DNA of 64,000 bases from Begonia masoniana (taxonomy: Eukaryota > Streptophyta > Magnoliopsida > Cucurbitales > Begoniaceae): contig CM039508.1 of assembly GCA_022432975.1 (NCBI GenBank), forward strand, positions 19,071,330-19,135,329, read 5' to 3'. Below, piece after piece: positions 44,623 to 55,509 of this stretch. Within the stretch, counting starts at the first letter, position 1, and the number at the start of each line of letters is the position of its first letter. The translations under genes were made by a program, and so were the position numbers. The notes below the pieces were generated by a model. The model was given only the letters and a program-made list of their open reading frames with translations, did no database searches and was not told the DNA's origin.

Positions 44623-45534
44623 ATGAAGGATAAGGTATGCTCACTAATCATTGACGGATGGAGTTGTGTAAATGTTGCCTCCAAAGATATGGTGAATAAA
44701 TTAGGGTTAGACATGATCCCACATCCAAAACCCTATAAGATAAGTTGGTTGGATGATAGCGATAACATGAAAGTCAATAAACAAGTTACCATTGAATTCT
44801 CCATTGGAAAATACAAGGACTTCATCCTTTGCGATGTCGTACCTATGAATGTCAATCATCATCTTCTAGGACGTCCTTGGCAGTACGACCGAAAGGTAAC
44901 ACATGATGGTTCTTCTAACTACTACTCACTTAAGTTTGAAGGAAAAATGATCAAACTAGCACCACTAACTCCCGAACATATAGCAAAAGATGAAGCAGCA
45001 AGAAAGAAAGAAATAGACAAAACCAGTTTATTAATGATAAAGGGTGAACTCAATACAACTATCCTTGAAGAAGAAAGTGATCATGAGGGGATGAACTACC
45101 CTCAGCAAGACAAACTCATGGATTCGATTAGTCTATTGGATATGGATCATTTTTGTGTTAAGATACCTTGGCCACATGCAATAGGAATTTCAAGGGATGC
45201 CTTAATTTTGAGTAACTTAAAGTTTGGAATGATAAAATTTGTTCATTATGATTTAAGGCACCTCTCAAGTGATTCCAACGAACCAGTTTTACTTATGAAT
45301 GGACTAAAGCTTGGTGATAAAGCTTATGGAAAGCTTATGAAATACTTTGCTCTAGCACAATATTGGTGGTTGAATGGTCTACAACTAAATGCCATCATGA
45401 TAAGATACTCATTTTTTCTTTTGGTAGCCAATTACCTTTTAAATCAAGTTGATAGCCATGAGCTTACCTTGGTGGTCTATGATCAAAGACACCCACCTTG
45501 GAAAATGAAGATCGAGATTGGTATAAACCGATAA
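44623..45534 (+). CDS. Protease-linker ORF of CRM-like element 2 (303 aa)
   Basis: An uninterrupted 303-residue frame in an otherwise decayed element. Residues 1-150 match the protease of CRM-like remnant 1: SLIIDGWSCVNVASKD (the catalytic DSG reads DGW, so inactive), PHPKPYKISWLDD, HHLLGRPWQYDRK, LAPLTPEHIAKDEAARKKE. From about residue 165 the sequence departs from gypsy pol and resembles no family I know: IPWPHAIGISRDALILSNL, HLSSDSNEPVLLMNG, MKYFALAQYWWLNGLQL, SHELTLVVYDQRHPPWK. RT should start here. Possibly captured filler sequence. Confidence 0.6.
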   Translation: MKDKVCSLIIDGWSCVNVASKDMVNKLGLDMIPHPKPYKISWLDDSDNMKVNKQVTIEFSIGKYKDFILCDVVPMNVNHHLLGRPWQYDRKVTHDGSSNYYSLKFEGKMIKLAPLTPEHIAKDEAARKKEIDKTSLLMIKGELNTTILEEESDHEGMNYPQQDKLMDSISLLDMDHFCVKIPWPHAIGISRDALILSNLKFGMIKFVHYDLRHLSSDSNEPVLLMNGLKLGDKAYGKLMKYFALAQYWWLNGLQLNAIMIRYSFFLLVANYLLNQVDSHELTLVVYDQRHPPWKMKIEIGINR

Positions 45535-45850
45535 TTGTTTTTGGCTATCTTATTTGAAAATGGATGCAAACTTCTATCCCGTTGAAAACCCACTACTTGG
45601 TATCGTTTAACAAAGGGATGAAGAATTGGATAAACAAAGAGGAGTATTAAAGGAAGAATGCTTAGATTATGAGATCAACTCCTTAACAAGTTTGCAAACA
45701 AGAGAGTTATTAGATGGACCCTTACAAAAAGAAAAGGAAAAGACATCTTAAGCTCTTACGACAACCATAAACATTGAGTTTAATGGTTTACTAAGGAAGG
45801 AACGTTCTCCTCAATAGAAGAAATCCAAGCCCCTCCTAAAGGCAGATGAT
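45535..45850 (+). pseudogene. Degraded linker of CRM-like element 2
   Basis: About 300 bp with no open frame, rich in AGA/AAG words, with short peptides split by stops. It lies where RT, RNase H and integrase would be, and joins the unknown 45100-45534 segment to the integrase tail. Confidence 0.5.
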
Positions 45851-46063
45851 CCCTTCAAAATATTGAAGTGCATTAACAACAATGCGTACAAGTTGGAGTT
45901 ACCCGGAGAGTATGGTGTATCAATGACTTTTAATGTTCAGGACCTCTCACCATATATTGGACAGGAAGATGAAATTGAGGAGGTTGAATCACAAGATTTA
46001 AGGTCAAATCCTCTCTCACTCGGAGAGGATGATACACCTAGGAGACCGCTTACACGCTCTTAA
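45851..46063 (+). pseudogene. Integrase C-terminal remnant (CRM-like element 2)
   Basis: PFKILKCINNNAYKLELPGE, SMTFNVQDLSPYIGQEDE and TPRRPLTRS match 7690-7920 of remnant 1 closely. The frame stops at TAA after TRS (TRSKTRA in remnant 1). The 3' LTR starts about 95 bp further on. Confidence 0.87.
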
Positions 46064-46157
46064 GCCAAAGCTCAAAACCTAACTAATCTTTTTGCTGACT
46101 ATTGCACTATTATTACAGGTGAATGCCTATTGAATTGTTTGGAATGGAATCCAACAT

Positions 46158-47244
46158 CTCAAGACATGGACAAGCCAACCAACATGCTTAGATGAGATAC
46201 CAAAGAAGGGTCAACTCAAAGTCAAACATAGTCAACTCAAATTCAAACGGGAATTTGTCTTTTCGGTAGCTACTGTGTGTAATTTTTTGTTTTTGTTTTT
46301 GTATTTGAATTTGGCAAACATTGGCCTTCTTGTTATTTTATCTATAAATTGCATACATGCATTAAATTATGTGGTTAGGTTAGATGAATGATAGGTTAGT
46401 GGTGGTCAAGGTGTGACACACAAGGGCTTGAAGACCAAAGAGCAACCAATAAGCTCGGCCCACAATAATCAAAGCCCGCGCACAAGAAACATATCAACCC
46501 CGATCTAATTCAAAAGGGGCACCTTTCTCTCCTCCGTTTTTCAAATTAGAAAGAGCCATCAGCTGAATGCTATTTTCATGGGATTGAAAATCGATCTTGT
46601 TGAAGAGGAAGCCATCTCCACTGGTGATTGAACAACACATGCACGGCCGAGATCGCTCCTTGTGTGAAATTACCTTAAACCACTTTAGGATTTTACTTAA
46701 GCATGGTAATTGGATATTGTTTTTTTAGATTACTTTTAGAATGAGAACAAGTAGACCCTTTCTCTCTAGCCTAGGGTCATCATCATCATCGCCTAAGGTT
46801 AGTCCTCAGATTGTTCATCAATTCGAGCGGAGTTGTGCCTCCAATTGTTTCCAAGCCATGGTTGCTTGGTAACTCTTATCCTCATCTTCTCTTTTTCCTA
46901 TCTAAAACATTAGATATGAGAGAAAAGCTGAGCAAACCAGCCTTGTGCCATTGTAATTCTTCTTTGGAATGTTGCATTTACCCGGAGCTGCTATAAGTTG
47001 CCTTTAGGGCCGGTTATGGGTCTCTTGCTTAACTTCTTTGTTTATTATTATTTGTTTAACGTGAAATTTACAGGTCACATTCATTATTCATCAAGTAAGA
47101 TATCCTCTAAATTTTGTTTAAATTGGACGTTATTTAATATCTTTTTGAATTGTGAAATTGAGAGATGCTCTCGGATTGAGCCGAGATCACCTCATTGTGG
47201 GTTTTGTGTGCATAACCTTTGTCTTCCAAGGACATAGGTTATCA
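46158..47244 (+). repeat. 3' LTR of CRM-like element 2
   Basis: Pairs with 28484-29566, with many substitutions, so the insertion is old. Its last 120 bp, plus flanking DNA, are duplicated in tandem (47122-47739). Confidence 0.85.
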
Positions 47245-47717
47245 AATTGCCTCCTTTATCTTTACCTAACTGTGTATATTGTTTAACAAAAGTATGCTTA
47301 CGAGAACGTATTCATCCATGCATTTTATGATGTCCGGTTCCTTTCTTGCTAAATAATATTTTTTTTTCTTTTCTCTCCATTAGGTGAGGTAACTTCTATC
47401 CTCTTAAACAATTAAGAGGATAGATTGGACGTTATTTAATATCTTTTTGAATTGTGAAATTGAGAGATGCTCTCGGATTGAGCCGAGATCACCTCATTGT
47501 GGGTTTTGTGTGCATAACCTTTGTCTTCCAAGGACATAGGTTATCAAATTGCCTCCTTTATCTTTACCTAACTGTGTATATTGTTTAACAAAAGTATGCT
47601 TACGAGAACGTATTCATCCATGCATTTTATGATGTCCGGTTCCTTTCTTGCTAAATAATATTTTTTTTTCTTTTCTCTCCATTAGGTGAGGTAACTTCTA
47701 TCCTCTTAAACAATTAC
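47122..47717 (+). repeat. 302-bp tandem duplication with snap-back junction
   Basis: 47122-47423 recurs at 47424-47717 with almost no difference. It begins in the CRM-like LTR (ATTGGACGTTATTTAATATC) and runs into the flank (CTCTTAAACAATTA). At the join, CTATCCTCTTAA (47396-47407), ACAA, TTAAGAGGATAG (47412-47423) form a perfect 12-bp inverted repeat. Confidence 0.93.
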
Positions 47718-47748
47718 CATATATCAGATTCGCACGGTTATTATTATA

Positions 47749-48260
47749 GGGTAAAAACCATTTTGAACCTCAAAGTATCAATTTTCTTAAAAAAAATTCT
47801 TAAAATATTAACCCTAACAAAACAAACCTCGAACTATCAAAAACCTAACAATTTAAACCACGATGGACGCCCGATAGCCTCTCGTTCCGCAAACAAAGAG
47901 AACGGAGGAACATTCTCCAAGCGCGGCCCCCCGTTCTATTTGGAGGTCGATGAGAGGGTGTAGACACCCCCGCGCACGTGCGTTACACGTGGAAACACAC
48001 AGGGGGTCAAGCTAGAATAAACGGCCCCCATTCTATTCAGGGTTCGACGCGGGGGTGTAGAACCCCACACGCATGTGTGTTGCAAGTGAAAAAACACGGG
48101 GACCGTTTATTTTAGCTTGGCCCCCCGTGTTACAGAGGAATTTTAAGACGGAGGAATTGTCCTGAAGCGTGGAGGGTTATGTTCAAGACGCGGGGGCCGC
48201 GTTTAGACCTAGGCCTGATAACGGGGGGCATTCTCCCTCAAACGGGGGCCGATCTCCTGA
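47749..48260 (+). repeat. Left TIR of MULE 2
   Basis: AT-rich outer 120 bp, then GC-rich sequence with GCACGTGCGTTACACGTGGAA and CACGCATGTGTGTTGCAAGTG arms, which form an internal inverted repeat. It ends at ATAGTATATATAACATC (about 48256-48273), a likely TATA region for the plus-strand gene. Confidence 0.88.
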
Positions 48261-48275
48261 TAGTATATATAACAT
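48256..48275 (+). promoter_or_regulatory. Probable TATA box of the MULE 2 plus-strand gene
   Basis: TAGTATATATAACATC just inside the left TIR, about 200 bp before the coding region. The TIR-proximal position mirrors MuDR, where each TIR drives one gene. Motif only; no expression evidence. Confidence 0.45.
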
Positions 48276-48474
48276 CAACCCCATGTACACACTCCTTCGT
48301 GTGAAACTTAGAGAAAAATTGCCGAATCAGTGATTTTTGTTGCTGAAAATCTTCAAATCTCAGCCCTAACAGACTAAAATCCAAAATCTGAAGCCTCATC
48401 GTCCAGAACTCAAACCCAAGGCCTCCACTGTCAAAAATCCAAAACTGAGCCTTTCAATCGACAAAAATTCGAAA

Positions 48475-49866
48475 GTGAGCTACCTAATCGCCAAAAATCT
48501 CAACCTGGAGCCTCCTAATCACCAAAAATCCAAAGCCCTACTCATTGCAATGGGCCTAAAATTTTTTTTCAAACGAAAGGCTCCCCTTTTGAAACAACCT
48601 GGCCCATCAAACTGGGCACCTTTGCGCAAGGTGCTCCGAATCAAGTGCCGCGACTGCCGCTTGGTTATTTATCGATGGAAATTCAAAACCAGGCGTGTCA
48701 ACAACAATTCAAGCGGGATATGTCAATCCGCTAGATTATTTATTGGAAGACTGCCAACTTTAGCTGTTGGGAGACTTTGGAAATCAAGAAGATGTTTGAT
48801 CACATCTTGTTGCACGGGGTCTACGACATGCGGCGAGAGAGCTCTGGCAAAATAGTTTGCTTATTTTACGTGAACTTGACCACTACTAGGAGGGAGGGAT
48901 ACTTGAAGACGTGTCTATTCGATACTGATATTATTGTAGGTGGAAGTGATGTGAACAAATTACTGGGATTTACCGTAGAAGACGCGGTCAGATATTATCA
49001 TGCTTCCCGAGAGTGTGATTTTGCAAGATCAGCAGATGACCTGCAGTTTCTTAGGAAAATTCAATGAAATTTGAAAATTTGCAGCCATCATCAAACCAAT
49101 GTCGAAGGACTTGAATGTAAAAGCTCGGGTTGTTCACAACCTGATCAGCCACACCCTGCTGCCTAGGGATGGACATAGAGATCTGGTGAGCTGGATGGAT
49201 CTTTATGTCTTGGACAAGCTCTACAGTGGCACGATGTTCGACTCGGGGTACATGATTTTAGGGCACATGAAAGAGATCGGGCGAACACAAAATAAAAATT
49301 TTCCTTACGGGACACTGATTTGGAAGATAGTGGAATGATCTCAGGTTTAGCTTCCCACTGTAGAGCAGCGGAGCAGTCCGAGAAACGTTGATGTATTTGA
49401 CAGGCTTCATTTGACTCGGATGGGCCTAGTCGAATTTGCCAGGTCTTGGATGCTGAAGGGAGATCCCGGGGCCTCCACATTTCAGGATGTTCTGATGGAG
49501 GAGAATGCCCTTGCCACCGCGACCTTGCCGCCATTTTCCCCTCAGACTGATAGTAGCTGGGACATGATGCAACATATGCAACAGATGTATGAGATGCAGC
49601 ATATGTATGAGGTGCAGCAGCAGCAGCTGGATCAGAGGTACCAGATGCAGCAGCAGTAGCTGGATCAGAGGTATCAGATGCAGCAGCATATGGAACAGCA
49701 GCGGGAGCAGAGGATAGAGTTCCTCTTAGGCAGGGTCTAGGAGCTCGTCGTGAGCCAACAAAAGGTGGTAGAGTCACAGGACTATCTCAGTGAGTACCTT
49801 AGAGAGCTCACTGAGAGGATGATGGATTGGATGGCGCCCGAAGACGACGATGTTCCACCGGAGTAG
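48475..49866 (+). pseudogene. MULE 2 second gene: putative plant-transposon-domain protein, broken
   Basis: Upstream, a repeated AATCGCCAAAAATC leader word precedes the frame. Readable segments: KIVCLFYVNLTTTRREGYL, FDTDIIVGGSDVNKLLGF, EDAVRYYHASRECD (48777-49067); KPMSKDLNVKARVVHNLI, SHTLLPRDGHRDLVSWMD (from 49099); DVFDRLHLTRMGLVEFARSW; and a Met/Gln-rich coiled coil (QQMYEMQHMYEVQQQQLDQR) ending WMAPEDDDVPPE at 49866. Three of the later stops are TAG where CAG is expected. The pattern resembles plant transposon protein domains of retrotransposon 3' ORFs. Assignment is from memory and needs a profile search. Confidence 0.6.
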
Positions 49867-49874
49867 TATAGTTT

Positions 49875-52530
49875 TGTGACGACCCCGAGACCAAACCCGA
49901 TCGGGGTCCGGGATCGGAGCCATCACTCCGGGACAGTTAACAGAAAATAGGGACTACATTTTTTTTTTTTTTACAATCCTTTACAGAGAGAGAGATTTCT
50001 CTGGAGTTGAAAGCAAAACAGGTTTCGATAATGGATAGCAGAAGGAACCGAAATGCAGGAAGACAGGGACATTAAAGAGAACTTAATTTGGAGAAGAAGT
50101 GAGCAGGAAATATAAATGGACCGGACCGGAAAAGGTAAGGCAAAAGATGTGTTTAAAACGGGGCGGGAAGAATAGTTAAACTGGGCGGAAGACTGGCGGA
50201 AGATGAGAGCTGACGTCAATCGGTAGATGCTGAGTAAAACTGGGTGGAAGGTAAAAGCTATCGGTGGATGCAGATACGACAAAATAGGTGACGTCACCGG
50301 AAGATGCAGGCAGCAGTTGAAATCGGTAGAAGAAAAGCTTTGGTGACATCATCGGAAGATGCAGACATTAAATGTAATCGGCAGGAGAAGAAAACAGTGG
50401 ATGACGTCATCGGAAGATGAGATGACATCAGACGGTAGATGCAGGCATTAAACGAAATCAGATTATGTGATGACATCATCGGAAGATGTGATGATGTCAT
50501 CGGCAGATAAAGGCAGTAAACGTAATCGGCAGAAGAAAAGCTATGGTGACGTCATCGGAAGAAAAGATGACGTCATCAGAAGATGAAGTTAAACTGAGAG
50601 ACAGATGAAACCGGCAGAAGTAACTAAGGCAGATGAAATCAACTGTTCACCGGTGGATGAGATAAGACAAAATGTGAACAGTGACTATCGGTGGATGCAT
50701 TAAACGTGATCGGAAGATGCAGTTTTAAAAGGGGCAGAATTTGACAACTTTTGATAGGAAAACATATAGACAGAGGGCTTAAAGAACAGAAAACATGAAA
50801 GTCCCAGATTCTCAAACCACATCAAAACATGGTTCTCGAACACAACAGAAGGCATGCAGGTTTCAGACCTTCATTACAAATGACAGATTTCAAGAAAACA
50901 AACTGCATGGATAGCTTTAAAATTCGAGACCATCCATGCATGACCTGAAAAGGAAGAACCCAAACAGTTCCAGAATGTTTTCAAAACATTTCAAGACATT
51001 AATACAGAATATTTCAGGAGACAACTACCAACTGTCAGCAGAGATTTAAAACTTGTCCATCAGAACTTATACATTATATATATATATATCCAACAGAATT
51101 TCCGACAGAGTTTTTAAAACAAAACACAGAACCTTAACAGAGTTTTAAGACAAACAAAACACAACTTTCAGAAGAGTCTACAGATGTGAACTTTACTTTA
51201 AAAACTAAGACTTAAACCTCGGGACAGAAAATTGTGTCTGACTGCAGCAACCACCCCAAGAGCTCGAGCCACCAGCCACCTAGTCATCAGATTGAGGCAC
51301 AAAGTCCTCATTTTCAGGTTCAGTACCTACATCAGGGAGTTCACCTATGAGTCTAAAACTCAGTAAGAACATATAAATACAGTGATGCAAAATGCTATGC
51401 ATGCGGTTTTCAGAAATACAGTGACAGTACAGAACATTACGTTTTAGTGGCAGAGAGGTATAAGTGGGGCTTATAGGGGAACTAGACAAACAGAGGGTGC
51501 ACTATCAGGCACAGCAGTTTTCAGAATCCCAGGGAGGGATAAAACCAGAGGGTCCTTGCTAGGGACAATAAATTTTTAGATTCCCAGGGAGGGATAAAAC
51601 CAGAGGGCCAGTCCCCGTCCCGCACTTAACCGGTATATTTCAGACAGTCAGATTTTATCTTTCTTAGTTTCAAACTGTGTACAGAAAATAGTTTTGCATG
51701 AACTCTTAGAAAAATCGTGTATGCATGAACTTTCACAATGCTTAACTTGAAACAGCAGTTAACAGAATAATACAATAGAATCTAGAGAAAAAACAGATAA
51801 CTCGGGACTTAACTCTAATTTTCTCTACCCGAAACCTCCCGACAGAAGAATAACCTAGAGTCTCCGTGATGTAGGGCCTTAAGGGCCAACCTACGGATAT
51901 GAACTTACCTGTTTGCTGCAATGTAGAATGCTCGAATGTCCCTGGAACGCTCGGATCTGTTGCTGCAATGTAGAGAAATTAAACAAGTTGCAAATGCTAA
52001 CAAATAATTTGGAAGATTATGCAGTAAACTCCGTTCAGACTTGTAGAAAACAACGAATGTGTTTCCATACAAAAGCTAAGAGTTTTCTCCCAACTATCTT
52101 AACCTAAAACTTCAGCATAACCCATAGTTTTTGCTTGTCCAAATGTGTTAGCATTAGAAGATGTTTACCTTAGCGGAGGAGCAGAAAGGAAATCTGAGAA
52201 GATCGAAGTAACTTCGATGGTTGTTTGTCGTCAGGAAGAGAAAATGCAGAGAGGAGAAAGAAGAGAGAGCAGAGAAGAGAAGTGAAGAGGGTTTCACGTA
52301 GGAGGAAGAACTTAGCTTCTTCACCAAGTCGCCAGACGTCACTCAACCATTGGCTATCTCCCACCAACCTTAATTTCTCCCAAATTTACCCTTCCATGCA
52401 TTTTAACTTAGTGAAATGCTTAGTTAAACATTAGTTTAGTTTTCCAACAAAACACATATTGCATTTATATTAAATTAATCCCGAGAAATGGTTCAGGAAA
52501 ATAATTACATACAAAAGGCCGGGTGCTACA
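49875..52530 (-). mobile_element. Solo LTR (2.66 kb) of Tekay-like family inserted in MULE 2
   Basis: Plus-strand ends TGTGACGACCCCGAGACC...GGCCGGGTGCTACA, target duplication AGTTT (49870-49874 and 52531-52535). Same family as 37765-41655 and 57362-60666. It has the donor/palindrome module (complement of 51870-51910), a TGAGTCTAAAACTCAG block (51346-51362), a hairpin (50905-50939) and, at 50200-50620, dispersed TGACGTCA/TGACATCA and CGGAAGATG/CGGTAGATG words without a regular array. It lies just after the stop codon of the plus-strand gene. Confidence 0.93.
50200..50620 (-). repeat. Unamplified CGGWAGATG / TGACGTCA cluster in solo LTR
   Basis: At least six TGACGTCA or TGACATCA/TGATGTCA palindromes alternate with CGGAAGATG, CGGTAGATGC and CGGCAGAAG words at irregular spacing. 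It occupies the same LTR position as the 49-bp array (38205-39895) and the 24-bp array (58957-60004), and looks like the ancestral form from which different units were amplified. Confidence 0.8.
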
Positions 52531-52535
52531 AGTTT

Positions 52536-52920
52536 AGATTTTGTATTTCATTTTATGTACTTTATTTTTCGTCTGTAAATTTGATTTACTTTAATTTTAT
52601 CTCTTGATGTATATTATTTGTACTGAAATCTGGTTGCTAGGTATATATTTGTGATTTGAATTTACAGTAACTGTTTGAAGATAGATATAAAAGAATCATA
52701 AAACAAAAGAAACTCTGTCCATTTCTTCAATTTTATTTTTGTTTTTATTAAATAAATTGAAACAAATAAATAATTATAATTTGAATAACCTATAATAAAT
52801 AAGTATGATTAAAATAAACTAAAAAAAAATTATTTAAATAAACAAAAATAAATAATTATAATTTGAATAACTTTTGAAATTACATGAAAATGAAATAAAT
52901 ATTACACGGATTGATTATGT
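52536..52920 (+). other. AT-rich region after MULE 2 second gene
   Basis: No coding sequence. T-rich sequence (TTTTGTATTTCATTTTATG, CTTGATGTATATTATTTGTA) resembles a plant 3' untranslated region. Two near-copies of ATAATTATAATTTGAATAACCT lie at 52768-52790 and 52850-52872. Confidence 0.5.
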
Positions 52921-52929
52921 TTGAAAATG

Positions 52930-53275
52930 AAAAGAAAGATGGAATCGAATAGGAAGATGTTCGTTGGCTGGGGATCGAGTAAACTTCAATCCATTTTTAG
53001 AAGGAAAAAAATTAACCATAACAAGATACACGACATGCTGGATTCACATTCTTCGTATAATCAGAAACAGAAAAATGTGAATCTAGCATGTCGTGAAAAG
53101 AAAGATGAAATCGAATGGGAAGATGTTCGTTGGCTGGGGATCGAGTAAACTTCAATCCATTTTTAGAAGGAAAAAGATTAACCATAACAAGATACACGGC
53201 TTGCTGGATTCACATTCTTCGGATAATCAGAAACAAAAAAATGTGAATCTAGCATGTCGTGTATATGTTTACGGT
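52930..53275. repeat. 166-bp tandem duplication with inverted repeats
   Basis: Two units, 166 bp apart (GGAAGATGTTCG at 52952 and 53118). Each ends with a hairpin: arms CACGACATGCTGGATTCACA and its complement TGTGAATCTAGCATGTCGTG, about 21 bp with one mismatch, around a 22-bp loop. It sits between the two convergent MULE 2 genes. Confidence 0.85.
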
Positions 53276-53287
53276 TAATCATTTTCC

Positions 53288-55436
53288 TACCAAAGATTAT
53301 TGATCTCGCACCCTTGTCTTCTTCGGCCTACTGGGTTGACGATATCTTCTTGGCTGGATGAGTTTCTTCATATTTGGTATTTGCGCCCACACTTGGTGGC
53401 CACTCACGGGTTGAACAAAGTGTGAGTACATCTGCAAGTAAATTGCCTAGTGATAGCATCGATGCACGTAATTCTTCGGTACTACTCTCAAGAAATGCAT
53501 GCATGGAATAGAATAGACACAAAAGATTCCAGTAAGCTCCCACCTATTATTGTTGCACACACACGTATTCATGTTGACAATGTATTGTTCGTTGTCATTG
53601 CTGACCTCAAATCATACAGCTCCCGCAAACTTAATACTTCAATTTCGAGCTGCACTTTCTAACTTCTCAAGGTTTTTGCTTATTTGGGGACAGAGAAGGT
53701 CTGTTGATGGGGCCAACTTCTCAAATTTTTTTACAATGCAAGTCATCAAACACTTTCTGATTATCTCGAACATGGTCATGATCGGTTTGTCTCTGGCCGG
53801 CAATAGAACTGCATTGAATAACTAGCATAAATTATTCAAACCCATTTCGCACTTGGGGATTGAAGAGAAGACATGACTATCCTAATATCTAGGCTCTTCT
53901 TCTCGAAGCCATGCATGGGCATCCGAGTTAAGCTGATGTAGTTTTCTTATTTCTATCTCAAAATGATAACTTGTGGTTATCCTGGCTGCATTCCCCATTG
54001 CATCTCTATACACTATGCCCAGAAATTATTTTTTGAAATTTGCGTACATATGCCGGAGGCAGTAGCGGTGTTCAGCGTGTTCTAATTGATCTTCCACAGC
54101 CTTCAACAAACCCTAATATTTGAAAGAAAAATTGGGTCAACATAAAACAATATAACGTGGAGAGTACTGATCAGATAATTCCCAGGAAAGACTGTATTGA
54201 ACAATCTCCTGGACAAAATTACCTTTTTAAGTAAGTTCCCAGGAAAGGCTAGAGGGGTCAGAAATGGTCCCACTTAAAATCCAGTCTCCTAGACAGAATT
54301 TCATTGCACAATACAATTACACCACTAAATAAGCGGTACGAGAAACAATAGCAGATGCTATCCCACACAGTAAATGCATTATACCTTTTGTCGATCTGAA
54401 ATAATTATCCATCTATCACCCGATCCAGTGTTTAGGTCTCGCTTCAAATGTTGCAAAACCACGTCTATGTGTTCGTGCACTCTTTTTCGACGTTGGTAAC
54501 AACAACGAGATATTTCATCGTTGCTATCAATAGTGATGGCTGTGAGTAATTGGTCAGGACACGAGCCCTTCAAATGACAACCATCCAAATAGATAATAGG
54601 GCGACCGTAGTGCAGCAAACCTACCTTGCAAGCAACCATGCACATATACATTCTTTGGCATACCAATGAATCAGAATCTATCTCGTAAGTATGTATTTAT
54701 AATGTGCTACCCGGATTTGATCTACATATTTTTGCTGCGTACGACCAGACTAGCTTGTACTGTTTGTTGCCCTTGCCTTCATTAAGTGTTCGAGCAACGC
54801 TTTTGCTCTTTTTGCAGGATTGGGTTTAATGTAGATGGTTAAATTCTTCCTCACTGTCTCGATAATGGAAGAGATTTCTCACGTAAGTTTACTTTTGAAC
54901 CTATCCAGATAATGATTTGCCACTCATTTTGCTCTAGCATGTCGATTCTCAATTTTCCTTGAACAGCTGTGAGAATCGATCAAACTCTTTATTCGAAACG
55001 TATGCTCGTCTTGCATCTTAAAATCATGCAGTCGTCACTCACACCTGTCTTCAAATTTCGCCGTCAGTCGTCAATTTTCACTTTTAGTGAATTTGATCCC
55101 ATAACTATTTTTCAAAGAATATTCGGCTATTTCTGCTCTAATTTCCTTTAAATAACTATATTTTTCCAAAAAAAAAAAAAAAAAACTCATTGAGATTTTT
55201 TCTCTTACCAGTATACTTTCCACCTAATAATCCTCCGAACTAACTAATGTTCGAAGCTCATCGTCTAGAGTTCTGGAGGTCGAATGCATATCTATTTCCT
55301 TATTTCCATCTAAGTGTCCGAATGCTCGAAGATCACCACATGCAGGAATGTCGTACGAATACCAATTCATATCGGCATCATAAGTTCTTGTCTTGTCTAA
55401 ATCAACCGATTGACTTGAATCATAATCCATCGTCAT
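53288..55436 (-). pseudogene. MULE 2 transposase, broken
   Basis: Minus strand, in order: MDYDSSQSVDLDKTRTYDAD (55436 leftward), a degenerate MuDR DNA-binding domain (54690-55210), GRPIIYLDGCHLKGSCPDQL (first DDE Asp, 54379-54666), TGSGDRWIIISDRQK, a 271-nt intron (54384-54114; GTATAAT...ATATTAG), AEHRYCLRHMYANFKK, FNAVLLPARDKPIMTMFEII, SNDNEQYIVNMNTCVCNNNRW with the SWIM CxC...CxY (His lost), and a basic QPSRPKKTRVRDQ tail. Same gene as in MULE 1, without the 399-bp duplication. Confidence 0.87.
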
Positions 55437-55509
55437 CGCTAATATAGAAAAAATTCACCAGAACAATAAAATATTTGTGAGGTTTTAGAGTTTTAGGAAG
55501 GTGTGGAGT

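Larger units (their letters stand above)
28484..47244 (+). mobile_element. CRM-like Ty3-gypsy element 2, internally deleted and interrupted
   Basis: 5' LTR (28484-29566), primer site, gag (30398-31020 resuming 43282-44382), protease frame (44623-45534), an integrase C-terminal remnant (about 45780-46063) and 3' LTR (46158-47244). RT, RNase H and the integrase core are absent. The remaining gag, protease and integrase tail are homologous to CRM-like remnant 1. A 12.3-kb element with TSD TGAAA sits in gag. The LTR left limit is uncertain, because neither copy starts with TG at the shared boundary. Confidence 0.85.

Noticed and set aside
49163..49777. A 204-residue minus-strand frame rich in Ala, Ser and Pro
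   Set aside because: It is antisense to the Gln/Met-rich coiled coil of the MULE 2 second gene; the repeat CAGCAG/CTGCTG keeps both strands open.
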